From NCBI RefSeq assembly GCF_040807025.1, contig NC_090942.1:38828911-38892910 (forward strand): DNA of 64,000 nucleotides. The letters are read 5' to 3'. This document shows, one piece after another, positions 38,480 to 50,400 of the stretch. A program made the translations under genes and the position numbers. Below the pieces are notes generated by a model that ran no database searches, had not been told where the DNA came from, and saw nothing but the letters and a program-made list of their open reading frames with translations. The stretch comes from Struthio camelus. Lineage: Eukaryota > Chordata > Aves > Struthioniformes > Struthionidae. Position 1 is the first letter of the stretch; every line of letters begins with the position of its first letter.

Positions 38480-38610
38480 ACAGCCCATAGAAGGCTTTTG
38501 AATATCTCCAAGGATGGAAACTCCACAAGCTCTCTGGGAAACCTATTCCATTATTCTGTCACCCTCCCAGTGAAAAAGTTTTTCCTCATGTTCAGAAGAA
38601 GCAGAACAAA
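38480..38610 (-). repeat. CR1 LINE fragment
   Basis: The + strand reads TTGAATATCTCCAAGGATGG, then CTCCACAAGCTCTCTGGG, then AAAGTTTTTCCTCATGTTCA. This is the reverse complement of the 3' part of an avian CR1 element, so the element lies on the - strand. It is only about 130 bp long, truncated at both ends and moderately diverged. Confidence 0.85.
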
Positions 38611-41600
38611 GGTAGAAGGGACATTTGATAATGTGGACATTTATACCTGCGGTTTTCAGGTATACAGTGAGAATGTCCTTTTAGAATATGTCTTGGCAAA
38701 TGGCTTTTACCTGCAATCAATGTGTGTTGTTGATTTCCAGCCTTAGAGAGTCATGTTTGGAAGCAAATATTTCTCATCATTTTTTCATTGTAGACGATAT
38801 CCCAATGGTTACAGACAACTTGGAATGGTTTAAAGAATAATCTTTTGAAATACAGACATGAAAATGAAGTTCTGTTTACCTATGCTTTGTGGCAGACGTA
38901 TCTCTCAGCTCTGGGGTACGTTGTTGGTAGTAAAACCATATGAACTTTCATGTGATGTGTCTGGAAAATGCTTGCACATTGACTTTATATGCATGAATAT
39001 TCTACATGGCGTGGAGATCCTTTCATTATCCAGTATTCAAAGCATTTTGTTAGAAGAAAAGTGGGAAAATAAATGTCTGAGAAGAATAAGCAGATGTTTG
39101 CTGTTAAAGATCAGCATGTTACACAATCAACTTTACAACAACTGCTTTTGAATATAAACTAACTTCTGACCAGTGTTTTCCAATGTACTGTGAAATCTGC
39201 ATGTCATTTTGTTTGTCATTTACAAGTAAACACCCACTGGAGTGTTTTATAGTTTGTAAAATATAAAAAGGGCTTTGTTCATGAGAGACTACTTTGATTT
39301 ACTGCAAGATGAAAACCTATGTGCCAGAAGCTTTTTGTTTCTCTTAATCAGAACTGAGCAAACTTTTCTTCAGCTTGACCACTCTGATCTCATTGCCTAA
39401 ACATACTAGCAAATAGCTAACAATTGTGGTGTCTTTTTTTATTCCTTTAACATAGCTTTCCTTCCCTCTGGACAGAGCAGCTGTTAGAGCCTGCCTTCAG
39501 CAATCAGGAAAGCCCTCTTTATCTGCTGACGGACCTACAGTCCTTGAACCCACAAAAACAGCAAGAACGAGGAAGCTTTAAAAATAAACAGACGAAATGG
39601 GTGCATCTCCTTGTTCTCAGTGCTGCCATGCCAAACAGTAATGCTTAGTTACTGTGTAGAGTCAGCAACTGCAGCTATAAAAAGTAATGTTAGGTTTGCA
39701 AAGGTGGAAAAATCCCCAAAATCACTGACAAAAAGGTGCAGCTGCCATGCCTTCACAACTGGATCATTACTTTTAAAAGAAGCACTGCTGCCATTATTAA
39801 GTTTTTCAAACTCATTATGACTGTGGGCAAGGAAAATGGTTTCTGTATCTGCTACTCACTAGCAGCAAGAAATCAGACTATTTATACAGATCACAATTTC
39901 TTTCTTCCTTCTTCTTCTTCCTTTTTTTTTTGAGGGTAGAGAGGGGAAAAGCCTGATTACAAAAATAGTTCCTCTTCTAGTTTCCTCTTATAAAGAAAAT
40001 TAAGAAAAAGTTGGTAAACTAAGTATTTATCTTCTCATCACTGAGGATGGAGGCGGTTCAAAGATGAGCAAAAAGAATCTTACCTGCTGTATCTAACCTA
40101 CTGGCACGATAATTCAGGAATGCTCTCTCCATTGTCTGTCTGCTTTTCTTTCCAGGCAAGGCTACTTGGAGATCTCTGACTTCTTCCTGCACTTTTCTAG
40201 TTCAGAAACGTCTCTCTCCTTAGCTGGTAGCATGCAATGGCACCATCTCAAAACGGTGACAGGGAACCAACATTAAGTCTCTCTCATTCAACAGCCATGT
40301 AAGCAGCAGAGTGCAGAATCTCCTCTACAGTTTCTGTATCTAAGAAATTACTCATTTATTTTTGAACTGCTTTTTCTAAAACACTCTTATCTTAGAAGAG
40401 TAGGCTACAGTAAACCCTGGGTCCTGCTGGGTCTATTATAGAGCAAAATCGTCAAGAATGAAATCTTGATAAAGCTGCTCTAATGCTTTTGGCTGGTTAT
40501 TAGTTGTTAAATTGGTCACAGCTGGGCCAGGTAGACTTTCAGGAGTAAATAGCTGACAGGACCTGGATCAAGTGGAAAGCTAGAATGACCAAGTCAAAGC
40601 CCTGGTATTTTCTCATTCTAAACAGTTGGTAAAGATTGAGAGGGGTGGGGAGAGATGGAAGAAAAACATTTTATGCAAAGCTTTCTTCTCCAGAGAGAAA
40701 CCCTTTCCTCCCAGATTTTAGCAAAGCTGCATCTTATATGATGTCCCGTTGGATTTGAGTTTTAAAATAGAGATAAAAATAAACTTCTTTATGTTCTGTG
40801 AAAAAATCATTGAAAGAGTGATTTAAGAGGAAGAAAAGCTAAGCCTTTTTCCCTAACTAACCATATGTTTATCATATGCACATATAAGCAGAGAGGGACT
40901 TCTCGCTCTAGGGGAAGAACTAAATTACAGGAAACATTCCCGGGGACCTGGAGAAAATTTGGAGCTTCTTCTCTTTCTTTTCTAGGCGCTGTATTCTCAG
41001 GAATCCCCAGACAGACACAAAAAGGAGTGGCAAAAGCGATATTATCTGCAGGAACAATAGCTGGGTTTAAAAAGTGATTTATGTGCGGCTCAGCAGGGCT
41101 TTGTATTGGAACACTCCCTGAGAACCTGCTGGGACTTTCAGCATCAGGCAGTTCTGGTCCATGACTGAGCATGGGAATAAAGCTAGACATCTAAGATGGT
41201 AATTTTCAGGTATTTGTCTATTCAACAAGAAGTCCCCAGCGCCAGCAGGGTGATGTCAGGGTGAACATTATTAACTTGTCATGGTTGGCCAGAGATAGTT
41301 ATCTCTACTTCTGATTCTCAGCAACAAATGCTCTCCTCCTGCATGGACATACCTGAGATAAGACTTAAAGAAGATTTAGCTGCTTGAAAGGAGGACAATG
41401 CAAGGCAGCTTTTCTGCACTAGAGCAGAACCTAGATCCCAGGACCAGCTTCCCTGGCTCCTTGAGTGCCCAGGACCCTCAGAAGATCCACAATAGCCAAC
41501 GGGCTGACCAGGAAGCTATCCGAATGCAACACCTATGGTTTCAAAAGGTAGTTTCATTCACATACGGCAAAAAGCCTGAACCGGTTCTTTCAGCTGAAGT

Positions 41601-41802
41601 GCCTACAAGCTGTCTTTGGAAGAACTGATCAGTGCTTCCTTCTTATAAAACATGGTCCCTGCCTAAACTACAGTGGTTCTATAATTAAGGAAGCAGCCCA
41701 GAAAGTGGAGCACTTGGCTTTTCTTCCTCTCTTTGCTAGATGAGCTTTTAAACCTATGATTTCCAAAAACAGTTGTGGCTGTCCTTTCTCATTATTATAA
41801 AA

Positions 41803-41875
41803 TCTGGTGGTTAAAGCATTCACCTGCGAGGTTAGAGATATGTATGTAAGCTTGGATCATAATACAACAAGGAAT
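41803..41875 (+). repeat. Possible tRNA-derived SINE head
   Basis: GGTGGTTAAAGCATTCACCT followed by GCGAGGTTAGAGA and, later, a degraded TTGGATCAT resembles the A-box and B-box region of old amniote tRNA-derived SINEs. The rest of the element is not visible. Confidence 0.4.
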
Positions 41876-42107
41876 TCAAGATACAATGATGTAGAAACAG
41901 GGTCTAAAAGTGTGTGTGGACTGGTGACTGGGGGCCTTTCCTGGGAAGAGACGGTCCCAGAGTTTGCTTTCCTTTTCTAACATTGGTTCTCCTTTTTAGG
42001 TGAACTGCTCATTGGATAAACAACACAAGGACTCCTTAGGAGAGGTACTGAAGCCTAGTTCTGCCCATTCCCAGCCACTGAGCCGTAGACACCTGCTCCC
42101 TTCTGAA

Positions 42108-42132
42108 AGTGCAGAGTGCTGAACTCTGCACT
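42108..42132. repeat. Perfect 10-bp hairpin
   Basis: AGTGCAGAGT at 42108-42117 pairs with ACTCTGCACT at 42123-42132 across the loop GCTGA. The short stem and absence of flanking pairing argue against a microRNA precursor. Confidence 0.75.
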
Positions 42133-43134
42133 ACGCATGACTACAAGCCTCAGAACTGGATGCTTACAGGTGAAATCCATAAAAACAATGTACATGCTTT
42201 TTCAAGCACTTATGAGTCATCTGCGCATCAGGAAAGCATCTTCCTTCATCTTTCTGATGAAACTCATTCTGAGTTTTAAGCTCAGGAAGCTTGTCTAGAG
42301 TACCAGGGGCCCTACTCTGTTAGGAATTTCCTTGACTCTTGGGTGCCAAGTGCCATATTCCTTTTGCAGATCCCTTTCTAAATCTGTTATGCATCTAGTC
42401 TTTAACCCCAACCATAGGTGCTTAGTTAACCCCTTTTCCAGCAGCTGAAAGCGAGTGTCTTGTTGCCCTGCATATCCCTGTGCCCACAACTGTTTGTATC
42501 ATACCTGTATAGCATGGAGCAGCCACTAGCACCTGCTCCATGTGCTGTGACGTCTCAGGTACAGCCTGAACACTGACCGCTGTTGCCCTCTCTTGTTTAG
42601 AAGTCTTTCTTTTAGGCTTCTGGGCTTTGGCTGTATCTAAGAACCCTAAGCAGTCGTGAAACCATATCTGATGACAATATCTTGACTGCTTTGCCAGTAC
42701 CAAAAAGAGGGCATCTAAACGTTATAGGAGATTTAAAGCTATGGGAATAAGGTGGCACACAAGTTCAAAGTTGACAATGGTTCTTTCAGGACTAGTATCT
42801 TTACCTAGTCCCTTGAAAAATCTATCCAAATAATCTGAAAGCTAAAAATGAACGTTTCTGAGCACTTTCATAGCCACAGAACAATTTTAGCATCTTGTTA
42901 ATTGCATATTTTGCAGGAACATTTGCTTCTGGCTTTGGAAAAGACCACAGGATGCATTGTTTGTTATTGCATTGAAGTGGTAATGCTGGAAGTCCTGCCG
43001 TCCTGGGTACTGTGCTTCAGAAGAGAGATGCTTCTCAAACCAGTTTTTAGTCAGACTCTGACCTTCTTGCTATCTGGCATCTTTATGTCTACTGTTACAT
43101 AGGATGTCACAGACTTTAAGAATTTGCTTGTTCA

Positions 43135-43295
43135 AGGCCTACATAGACACATCTATGTGTCATATGGTTATTATCCTCATTTTACTGATGGGGATTTATT
43201 AAGTCCCTTGCCCAAGGTCACATGTCCAAGTTTGCATCAGAGCAGAGAACTGAACCCAGTGCTCCTCAGTTCAGCGTGACGACCACAGTATAGTC
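43135..43295 (-). repeat. MIR (CORE-SINE) fragment
   Basis: TTATTATCCTCATTTTACTG, then CTTGCCCAAGGTCACATGTC, then CAGAGAACTGAACCCAGTGC follow the reverse complement of the MIR consensus in order and spacing, so the element is on the - strand. It is an old amniote SINE, diverged and truncated. Confidence 0.8.
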
Positions 43296-44999
43296 TGTTC
43301 TTATTAAAAATTAAGGGGGTGGCAAAGTCAACACATGCAACATGATATTACTTGATTGTGTTATAATGGTCTCAGTTTAAGACCTTAACTCCTATGGTGG
43401 CTTTTCATTCACTCAGGGGAAAAGGTGAGTTAGAAGCCTGTGCTGCTTTTTAGCAAGCTTTTTTAGAACAAGGGAAAGGGGGTAGACGTTTTTAAAAAAA
43501 TCATAAAGATGAGAGCCAGCTGTTGAATTTTCATGTGCACACTTAGCTCCTGGCTGTGATGAATCCCTCAGAACAAGTAAATGTAGTATAACCCTGCTGG
43601 ATCTGGACCCAGTTGTAAAGGGTGCCTCATAACATTATGGCTTAACAAGTATTTGGTTTCTTTGTTCTTGTAAAGTCTACACAAGGCTATGGAAAGAAAC
43701 CTTCGACTTCAGGAGTTGTTATTCAGGTATTAAGGTATTTAAATTATTTCCTATTTTTCCTAATTATAAGAAAAGGGTGTTCTGAGTGGGGACTGAAAAT
43801 GGATAGAAACCCTACTTGCTACTCCAAAGAATTGAAAGAGGCCAGGTTATTGTGCAGTCAGATCTGCTTTGTGATTTTGGCTTGATTGATTTAACTTGAA
43901 AAAAATAATGCTCACAAATAAGAACCTGAACTTCCCCTAGGGTTTCCTGCCCTGATGTGTTGCCTGAAGAGACAATTCCTATTTTTCATTTCTCTCAAAA
44001 CAAATTAGGCCCGCATGGCAGCATGACTTAGTGATTAAGTAGTAATTACCTTGAATATTTATGCAGGATTCCAGTAGATAAGCTTAGAGTGAGTCATTGA
44101 AAGGATTTTATACTGTTGCACAGTTTAGTCTCTAGTTCCTGCTTAAAAACATCATTCGGGTTCCACTGAACTGCCTTCTGTTTGACTTGAATTTCATTAA
44201 GATTTTTATATTAAATGTATTATTATTCTTATTGCAAAAAACAATTTTATTCAATTGATGTTTTAATAACTCTGCTATTTGCATCTGTTAAAACTGAATT
44301 TTATTTGAGAGCTGTACGCTTCATCTTGGTAAGTTTAAATGTGGATATTAAATCATAAAAATAAGACTTGAATTAAAGACTTGAATTAAAAATAAGAGTA
44401 AATAAGAATTAAAAAATAAGGAGTTGGCTTTGTATCACCCTCCATGTTAAGACAAGCAGAGTATATCTCTCTATTTTTTCATGTCAGTCTTCCTATCACA
44501 ATAGTTCTTTGGGTTTTTTTTGGTTTTTCTGCAGAAGGGAAAGATGCGATTTGTGTCTTCTAAATACATTTTTGCTGCCTCTTCAGAGAATAAAAAGTTG
44601 TAAATGCTTTCAGACTACTTTTTTATTGATTGTCAGTTTTTCTTTTCTATCTACCTCAGCTCCACCGATATATCAGCCAAATATCTGTAGTATCTATCTA
44701 CTTTCCATCACAGAAGATAAAAAGCACCATTGTGATTTGGCTTGTGATCCTCTCTTGTAACTCTGAAGTGCACAAAAAAATCTTCCCTGTTTTTGTGCAG
44801 TTAAAAAATTCTATTTCTTTGATTTTTTTTCCCCAATATATACCTGTTTTCCCCCTACATACCTGTTTATCAGATGTGTATATCTGTTCTGCATCTGGCT
44901 TCCTAAGCAGCTCTTTAGTTTTGTGATGCTGTATTGCTAAATTACTGACCCTGAACTTTTTCTTAAGTGAAGTCTTCCCATGCTCTTTCAGGTTGGTTT

Positions 45000-45050
45000 A
45001 CGTGGCAAAGCTAGTACACGAAGCGTTTAGGACTAGGTGCCACGTGGCAA
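45000..45050. promoter_or_regulatory. E-box palindrome with repeated ACGTGGCAA
   Basis: TGCCACGTGGCA at 45038-45049 is a perfect 12-bp palindrome centred on CACGTG, the site bound by USF, MYC and other bHLH-zip factors. ACGTGGCAA occurs at 45000-45008 and again at 45042-45050. The function is inferred from motifs alone. Confidence 0.35.
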
Positions 45051-45239
45051 GTGCTTTCTGGTTTAGCTGTGCTGAGGAGATCTCTGCTTTTGAACTCTTG
45101 CCTGTTACTGTTTAATATGAGAAAATGGGATTTCACGCGCTTGATTACAACAGAAGAAGCATAACTTGGCTACTTGCAGAAACTGAAGGCATGTGGTCCA
45201 GCTCTTCCCCGTGTGTGGTAAGTGGTCAAGGCAACTATC

Positions 45240-45480
45240 TTTGGCTAATCTTTTTCATTTTGTTTTTTAACCTGTCTTCTCTATTCTCTTTCTCAGTTGC
45301 CTTCATTTTGTCACATCTGTTTTCCCCCCCTCTCTATGCTTACTTCCTATGTCCTTATGTTCCTTTAATCGCTCTTATTTTCTCCTTTCTTCCTTGCCCC
45401 TTTCAAGTGTGTTCTCTCTCCCTTTCTCTCCTCTTTCTTTTTCCTTTCTGTTGTTCCTTGCTATACCCTTAGCTTGCCTT
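45240..45480. repeat. Pyrimidine-rich tract
   Basis: About 240 bp of strongly C/T-biased + strand sequence, from GGCTAATCTTTTTC to CCTTGCTATACCC. It accounts for the Leu/Phe/Ser-rich open frames at 45125-45531, which are therefore not called as genes. Confidence 0.75.
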
Positions 45481-45569
45481 GTTCTGGTTTTTGTACCCCA
45501 CACCTACTCCCCTCGCCTGTTCTGCTGCTGAAGTTGGCAGTCGATTTCTAAAGGTCAGGCAGCCCAGCC

Positions 45570-45970
45570 AAAATAGCAGCTAAAGATGGGCTTTTTTTTA
45601 AAACCAACTAGACTAGTAATAATTGCAGTTTGTCGCACATTCTCGGTGGGAAATGTTTTGTGAGTAAATCTCAGTCAATCATAATCTGGCACTGGAATAA
45701 GCACCTTGTTTAGTCTAGGGGTGCTAAATAAATTGGCCTTACATCTTTACTTTCAAACTGTATTTGAGCCTTGTTGTGTAATTGCCATTTACATGCCAGA
45801 GGGATTGCGTAGGGGTGCTGCCCAGATCAAAGTTTCATTCATCCGGGCTTGGGTGTATTAGCTGTAATTAGTAATGTAATTTTAGGAGACAATGCCACAT
45901 TTATAAGATGAACTGAAACTGCAGCAGCACTTCAGCAGAAAAGCAATGTTGATGCAGTCTGTTCCTCCCC
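45570..45970. promoter_or_regulatory. Candidate conserved non-coding element with TCF/LEF site
   Basis: Non-repetitive, AT-rich block dense in homeodomain-type TAATTR cores (for example GCTGTAATTAGTAATGTAAT) and containing an exact AGATCAAAG TCF/LEF core at 45824-45832 beside GCTGCCC. It has no coding frame. Its texture resembles developmental enhancers, but conservation cannot be measured here. Confidence 0.35.
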
Positions 45971-46155
45971 TTGTAGCAGACACTAATTGCAGTGGGAGGT
46001 ATTTATATTACACACACACAAGAAAACTGACATATTTCCAAACTAGCATGAAATACTAACTTAAACTTAGGTATTTTAGTTCTCACCAGGCAAAAAGAAA
46101 CCACTGAAAGGAGAGGATTTTTGCTTTGTGTGCTGAGCAGGAAAATAAGAGGTAA

Positions 46156-46797
46156 GTGGCCACCAGTCAGAGTGAGACAGCAGCATTTGGGGTGGTTTTT
46201 AAGGTTGCTACTTGCCCTGTCCTTGACTCATTGCTACTCTTCCCTTTTCACATACAGTCCTGCTTGGCCTCTCCTTTCTGTTCTCAGGAGAAAAAAATCC
46301 CCAAACCATCAGTCCTTGATTTCACTATCCCTTTTTTAAACAAAATGAAGGTGTTCTACACTTTGGTAGGCAAATTTTTGCCCTGCTGTCTCATCCTGAT
46401 CCCCTCTCCATCCACTTCCCACCTTTTCCTGCTCTGTGACCCAGAGTCCAGCAGGGAGGTGGCAACAGATCCTGAGGAAATGCTGCAGTCCCCCGGGTTA
46501 CGGTCATTACACAGTGTGGTTGTGTGCGAAGCCTATCATAAATGGCTGATGAGTTTACGACCACTGCAGAGCAAGTGCAAATTGTGCTTTAAACTTACAG
46601 CAGTGCTTATAAGTGCAAAGGCATCCCCAAAAGTCTTTTGGACATGCACATCCAAAGGGCTGACTTATCTCAAATTCCAAGTGTCTTCAGTTATGGGTAT
46701 GGAGCAAAAGTTTCGATTTGAGCACTACCTGTCCTACTTATGCATCCCAGCCGACCTGGGCTGTGTTATCTCTTTAAAAAAGAAATCAGAGGTCTGA
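46156..46797 (+). other. Long unexplained open frame (213 codons)
   Basis: The longest open frame outside the known genes. The protein is not recognised. It contains hydrophobic patches (FKVATCPVLDSLLLF, then KFLPCCLILI) and Cys-rich stretches but no known domain. It starts at ATG 46156 immediately after a possible donor-like AGGTAAG, and a CR1 tail begins about 175 bp beyond its TGA. A frame this long is only mildly unexpected by chance in 64 kb over six frames, so it is listed as a doubtful ORF and not as a gene. Confidence 0.15.
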
Positions 46798-46969
46798 GGA
46801 AATCATGCCTGTTGCACTTCTTTGACATAAATACTGGATAATATTTCATCTATTGTCTCAAACCTATCTTGACACCATATGCAGAAATAGAGCATACACA
46901 TTAGGTACAGTTCCTACTTGTTTGTGATCTTACATGTGTCCCTTCACTGTGGGCCATCACAGACTTACA

Positions 46970-47480
46970 GAATAACATAGGTTGGAAGGGACCTCTACAG
47001 ATCTCCTGGTCCAAAGCTCTGCTTGGAGCAGGGCCAGCCTGGAAGTTGCATCAGGCTGCCCAGGGCGGTGTCCAGGCAAGTTGTGAATATGTCCGAGGAT
47101 GGAGAAACCACAGCCTCTCTGAGGTCGTGGGCTAGTGTTTGAGCACTGTCATGGCAAATTCTTTTTTTGTTTCCTTTTACTGAACTGGAATATCCTTTGC
47201 TGCTGCTTATGCCTGTTGCCTTTCATGGTATATCACTGTGCTCCTCCTGGAGGAGTCTGGCTCCGTCTTCTCTATACCTTCCCTTTAGGGGAGTCACTTT
47301 TCTCAAGTATTTTCTTTCACCCATGCGCTCTTGTTGTTTTGTCCTCTCTCCAGGTCAGGGGGCATTATGGGTGTTGAACAACACCAGTATATATTGGTCT
47401 TAAATGTGTCTTTTTGTTTTCTCTCAGCTTGTTCTTTGTAAAGAACAGCAGAGCCCCAGTCCTGTATGGAACAATGTGTA
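46970..47480 (-). repeat. CR1 LINE, 5'-truncated 3' end
   Basis: The + strand begins with ACAGAATAACATAGGTTGGA and AGGGACCTCTACAGATCTCC, the reverse complement of an avian CR1 3' end. It continues through the conserved CTCCTGGAGGAGTCTGGCTC block and on to about 47,480. About 500 bp of the element is present, so it is a dead 5'-truncated insertion on the - strand. The overlapping open frames at 47135-47403 are reverse complements of CR1 and not genes. Confidence 0.88.
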
Positions 47481-47489
47481 TCTCAAACC

Positions 47490-50400
47490 TAATATGCTTT
47501 AGCAGTCCTCAGGCCTCAACGGATTTTCTACTGAGTTTTCCTGAAAGAGAGGATATAAACACTCTGAAACCCCTCTGAACAGGGTTTTTTTCCAAAGTCA
47601 CAGAGGAATCAAGTATGAAACCTTTCGAATCTTAACCTATGACAGCACAGACAAAATAACACATATTTCATGACAGTGTTCTATCCCCCCCTTTAAATTC
47701 CTTTGTTATAATTAATTCTCCAGAATTACACTCAGTTGCCTAAATTTAAGATAAAGATGAAAATATGTTGGATTGGTGTTCTTCACTGAAGTGGGAATAA
47801 AATATGGAAAACAGAACAGGAACTAAAGAAAAATGATCTTTTAAAAAAAATCTGCTTCCTCATGCAAAAAAGTTACAATTTATTACCTCTTGTACAAAGA
47901 TGTATTATTATACCAATGTGAAACTAATTATTTTAATTACAGTAGCATTTTAATTTGCTTGTTGTTTTGGAATTCATATTTCCAGCTGTAGGTTTTCAAT
48001 TTGAAAGTTTGACATTTGGCTTCTTTTTAATGTATTGTATCACATGATTGCCACTTAGTAAGGTTTACTACTCAATTATAAATGTTTTCCTTTTGCAAAC
48101 GCTCACTGGTGGAAGAGGTATTTATGCAACCGAGGCAATTTGGAACTTACTTTGGGTCTGCAGTAAAACGTTCAGCCAAATGGTTTTGATAGTAAAAAGG
48201 AACCTTTTTTTTTTTTTATTTTTTAAATGGGGAGATCACAATGGTGGCTGAGAAATCTTTGTTGTTCCCTTTTCTCCCATCAGTAACACTCATATCCAGG
48301 CTGAATAAATCCTTCAACGGCATTCTTTGCTCTTGGCCGTTTGATGTAGTTCCAGCAACTTCAAACATAGGAGCCATCCAAACTGCTTAAAGTCGAAAAG
48401 GCTGAAATTCCACTGTCATGGGAGCCCTGGGCAGCCGCAGGGCGGCCTGGCAGTGGCTCACAGCGCTAAAGACGCTCACAGACGGGGCAGAAGCTTCCTG
48501 AGTCCTTCTGCTCTTTAGCTCTGCGATGTGGCACTTCTTTTAGTTTCTTTCATAGCTCTTATTTTATTAACCCGCTTCAAATGAACAAGACAAACTCCCC
48601 ACCAGCATGGACTGCTGTGCTGAGATGAAAATAATGAGGGTGAAAGCGCAGTACAAAAGAAACACATGGGACTACAAAGAGGTTAGGATTGCTGGCGAGT
48701 CCAGCATGGTCACGCCAGGGTGCTAAGGATGGTGCTTCTACAGCATTTATCTTCCCAGCTACCCAGTACACATTGGGAGCATGGTGGCACTGACTGTCTG
48801 TACGCCACAGGGTAGCTGATGGGAGGAATGAGAGCAGTACATGGATCCTGACTGTGGTGAAATTAGCAGCAATGTTAAAATCAAAGCCTCTGCTTACTGT
48901 GCCACACTAGTGGATGCAACTGAAAGAAGCCTGGTAAAGGCGGAGTGGCAGGGGATCCCAGGCGGGAGGGACCCCCTGCTTACACGCTGCTATGCATGTA
49001 AGACTCTTCCCCTCAAATGGGTGACCTAGAGACGTATGGTTGCTGCAAGCTTTGCTGTAGCTTTGGAGTTGGTTCCTCTTATAGCTAATCCCATAAGTTT
49101 GGTAGCCCAGGGACTTTGGATGGGATGTTCTACCCATTTGGCAGTCACGACAGAGAAATGGGCAGGTGGATGGTGCGGATGAGGCCAGCGGAGGAGCCAG
49201 GCAGCCTGGCGGCTGTGAAGCACCTTTGCTGGGCAGAAGATGATGTGTTTGCCTCTGCATAGCTTTGGCCACTCGCGAGGGCAACATCTCCCACTGCCAC
49301 AGGAGGCCCTGGGGAACCCAGCTCTGCAGGCAGCCACATGCTCTGGCAGTAATGCCGTTACCCATCTCCAAACACTAACCTGGCTATAGCACGTCAGATG
49401 TTCCCACAGCCAAGGCTTGCTCTCTGATGGTTGTATAGGTGAAAAGCTGGGCTTTATCTGGGTGTAGAACTGTTCATGGTTATAATAAATAATTAATTCT
49501 CCACTTCCCAAACTGCTGGGGCAGTCCAGTGCAGGGTAAATAAATTAGTGCACATTGTCCCTGCTGCCGGCTGTGGCTGGTTTGCCAGCAGCAGCCTTTG
49601 CTCTCAGCTCCCATTCTCAGCTCCTGGGATGCTCCCAGCAGATCTTCCCTTAACAGCTGTCTTCTTCTGCCTGCTGAGCTCGCTTTTCTTCAGCCTGTGG
49701 CTTTCTCCTTGTCTTGGTTGGTCCCCTTTGATTTCAGAACATGGCTTTCCATTTTAGTTCTTTTTTGAGCATATACGCAGCCAGACTGGATGCTGGATGC
49801 TGGATGAGGATACTGAATAGAGCATCTTGGGACTTTGCAATGAAATGGCTCTTGGAGGAAATGCTGATTTGTCAAAACCAACTTTTTTTTCCCCCGTAAG
49901 AATATATATATTTTTCTTATAAAACTCTCAGAAGGAAGCATTTCTTGAACCCAGAAAGACTCCCCAGGGAGTTGAGAATTTGAGGATGAGTGTGAACAGT
50001 GTCATGTTTTTTTTGCTTTTCATCCCGAATTGGCTTCCCTCATTCTTCATTTCTGCATGGTGGGATCAGGAGAAGTGTAGGAGGTTTGCTACTGCTCCTG
50101 CTAAACTGTGGTGTGGATAGACTTTGTCTTCCACAGCTAGCATTCTGTCACCTTTTAAGAGAATAAAATTCATTTTAAAAATAAAAATCCTAAGCAAGAA
50201 ACCTCAAATAATTATAGGAAACCACCAAAGAGGTATATAATATCCAGTTGAAGACCTTGCTGAAAACTGAACAGATTACGCTTGTTATATGTGGTTGAAC
50301 TGGGCCATTAATGTTAAAACTGTTCAAAACAGAAAATAAATTCTGATTCTCTTCTGTCAGAGTTTGTGGTTCAGTGTTCACACATTCTAGGCTCCAGTTA

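Larger units (their letters stand above)
38611..44990. other. Intergenic DNA with SINE remnants, no gene seen
   Basis: Open frames such as 38858-39151, 40807-41190 (-) and 42422-42703 (-) are not recognised and lack supporting splice or start context. The interval contains a tRNA-like SINE fragment (41803-41875), a perfect hairpin (42108-42132), a MIR fragment (43135-43295) and an AT-rich stretch with a duplicated AGACTTGAATTA (about 44,360-44,390). Confidence 0.65.

Noticed and set aside
45125..45531. Leu/Phe/Ser-rich + strand frames resembling membrane segments
   Set aside because: They arise from a 240-bp pyrimidine-rich tract, which makes any frame look hydrophobic.
47135..47403. + strand open frames about 80 codons long
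   Set aside because: They lie wholly inside the CR1 fragment, antisense to the element.
48907..49511. Overlapping - strand frames of 154 and 161 codons
   Set aside because: The two frames conflict over the same GC-richer stretch and neither has a recognisable domain or clear splice context.
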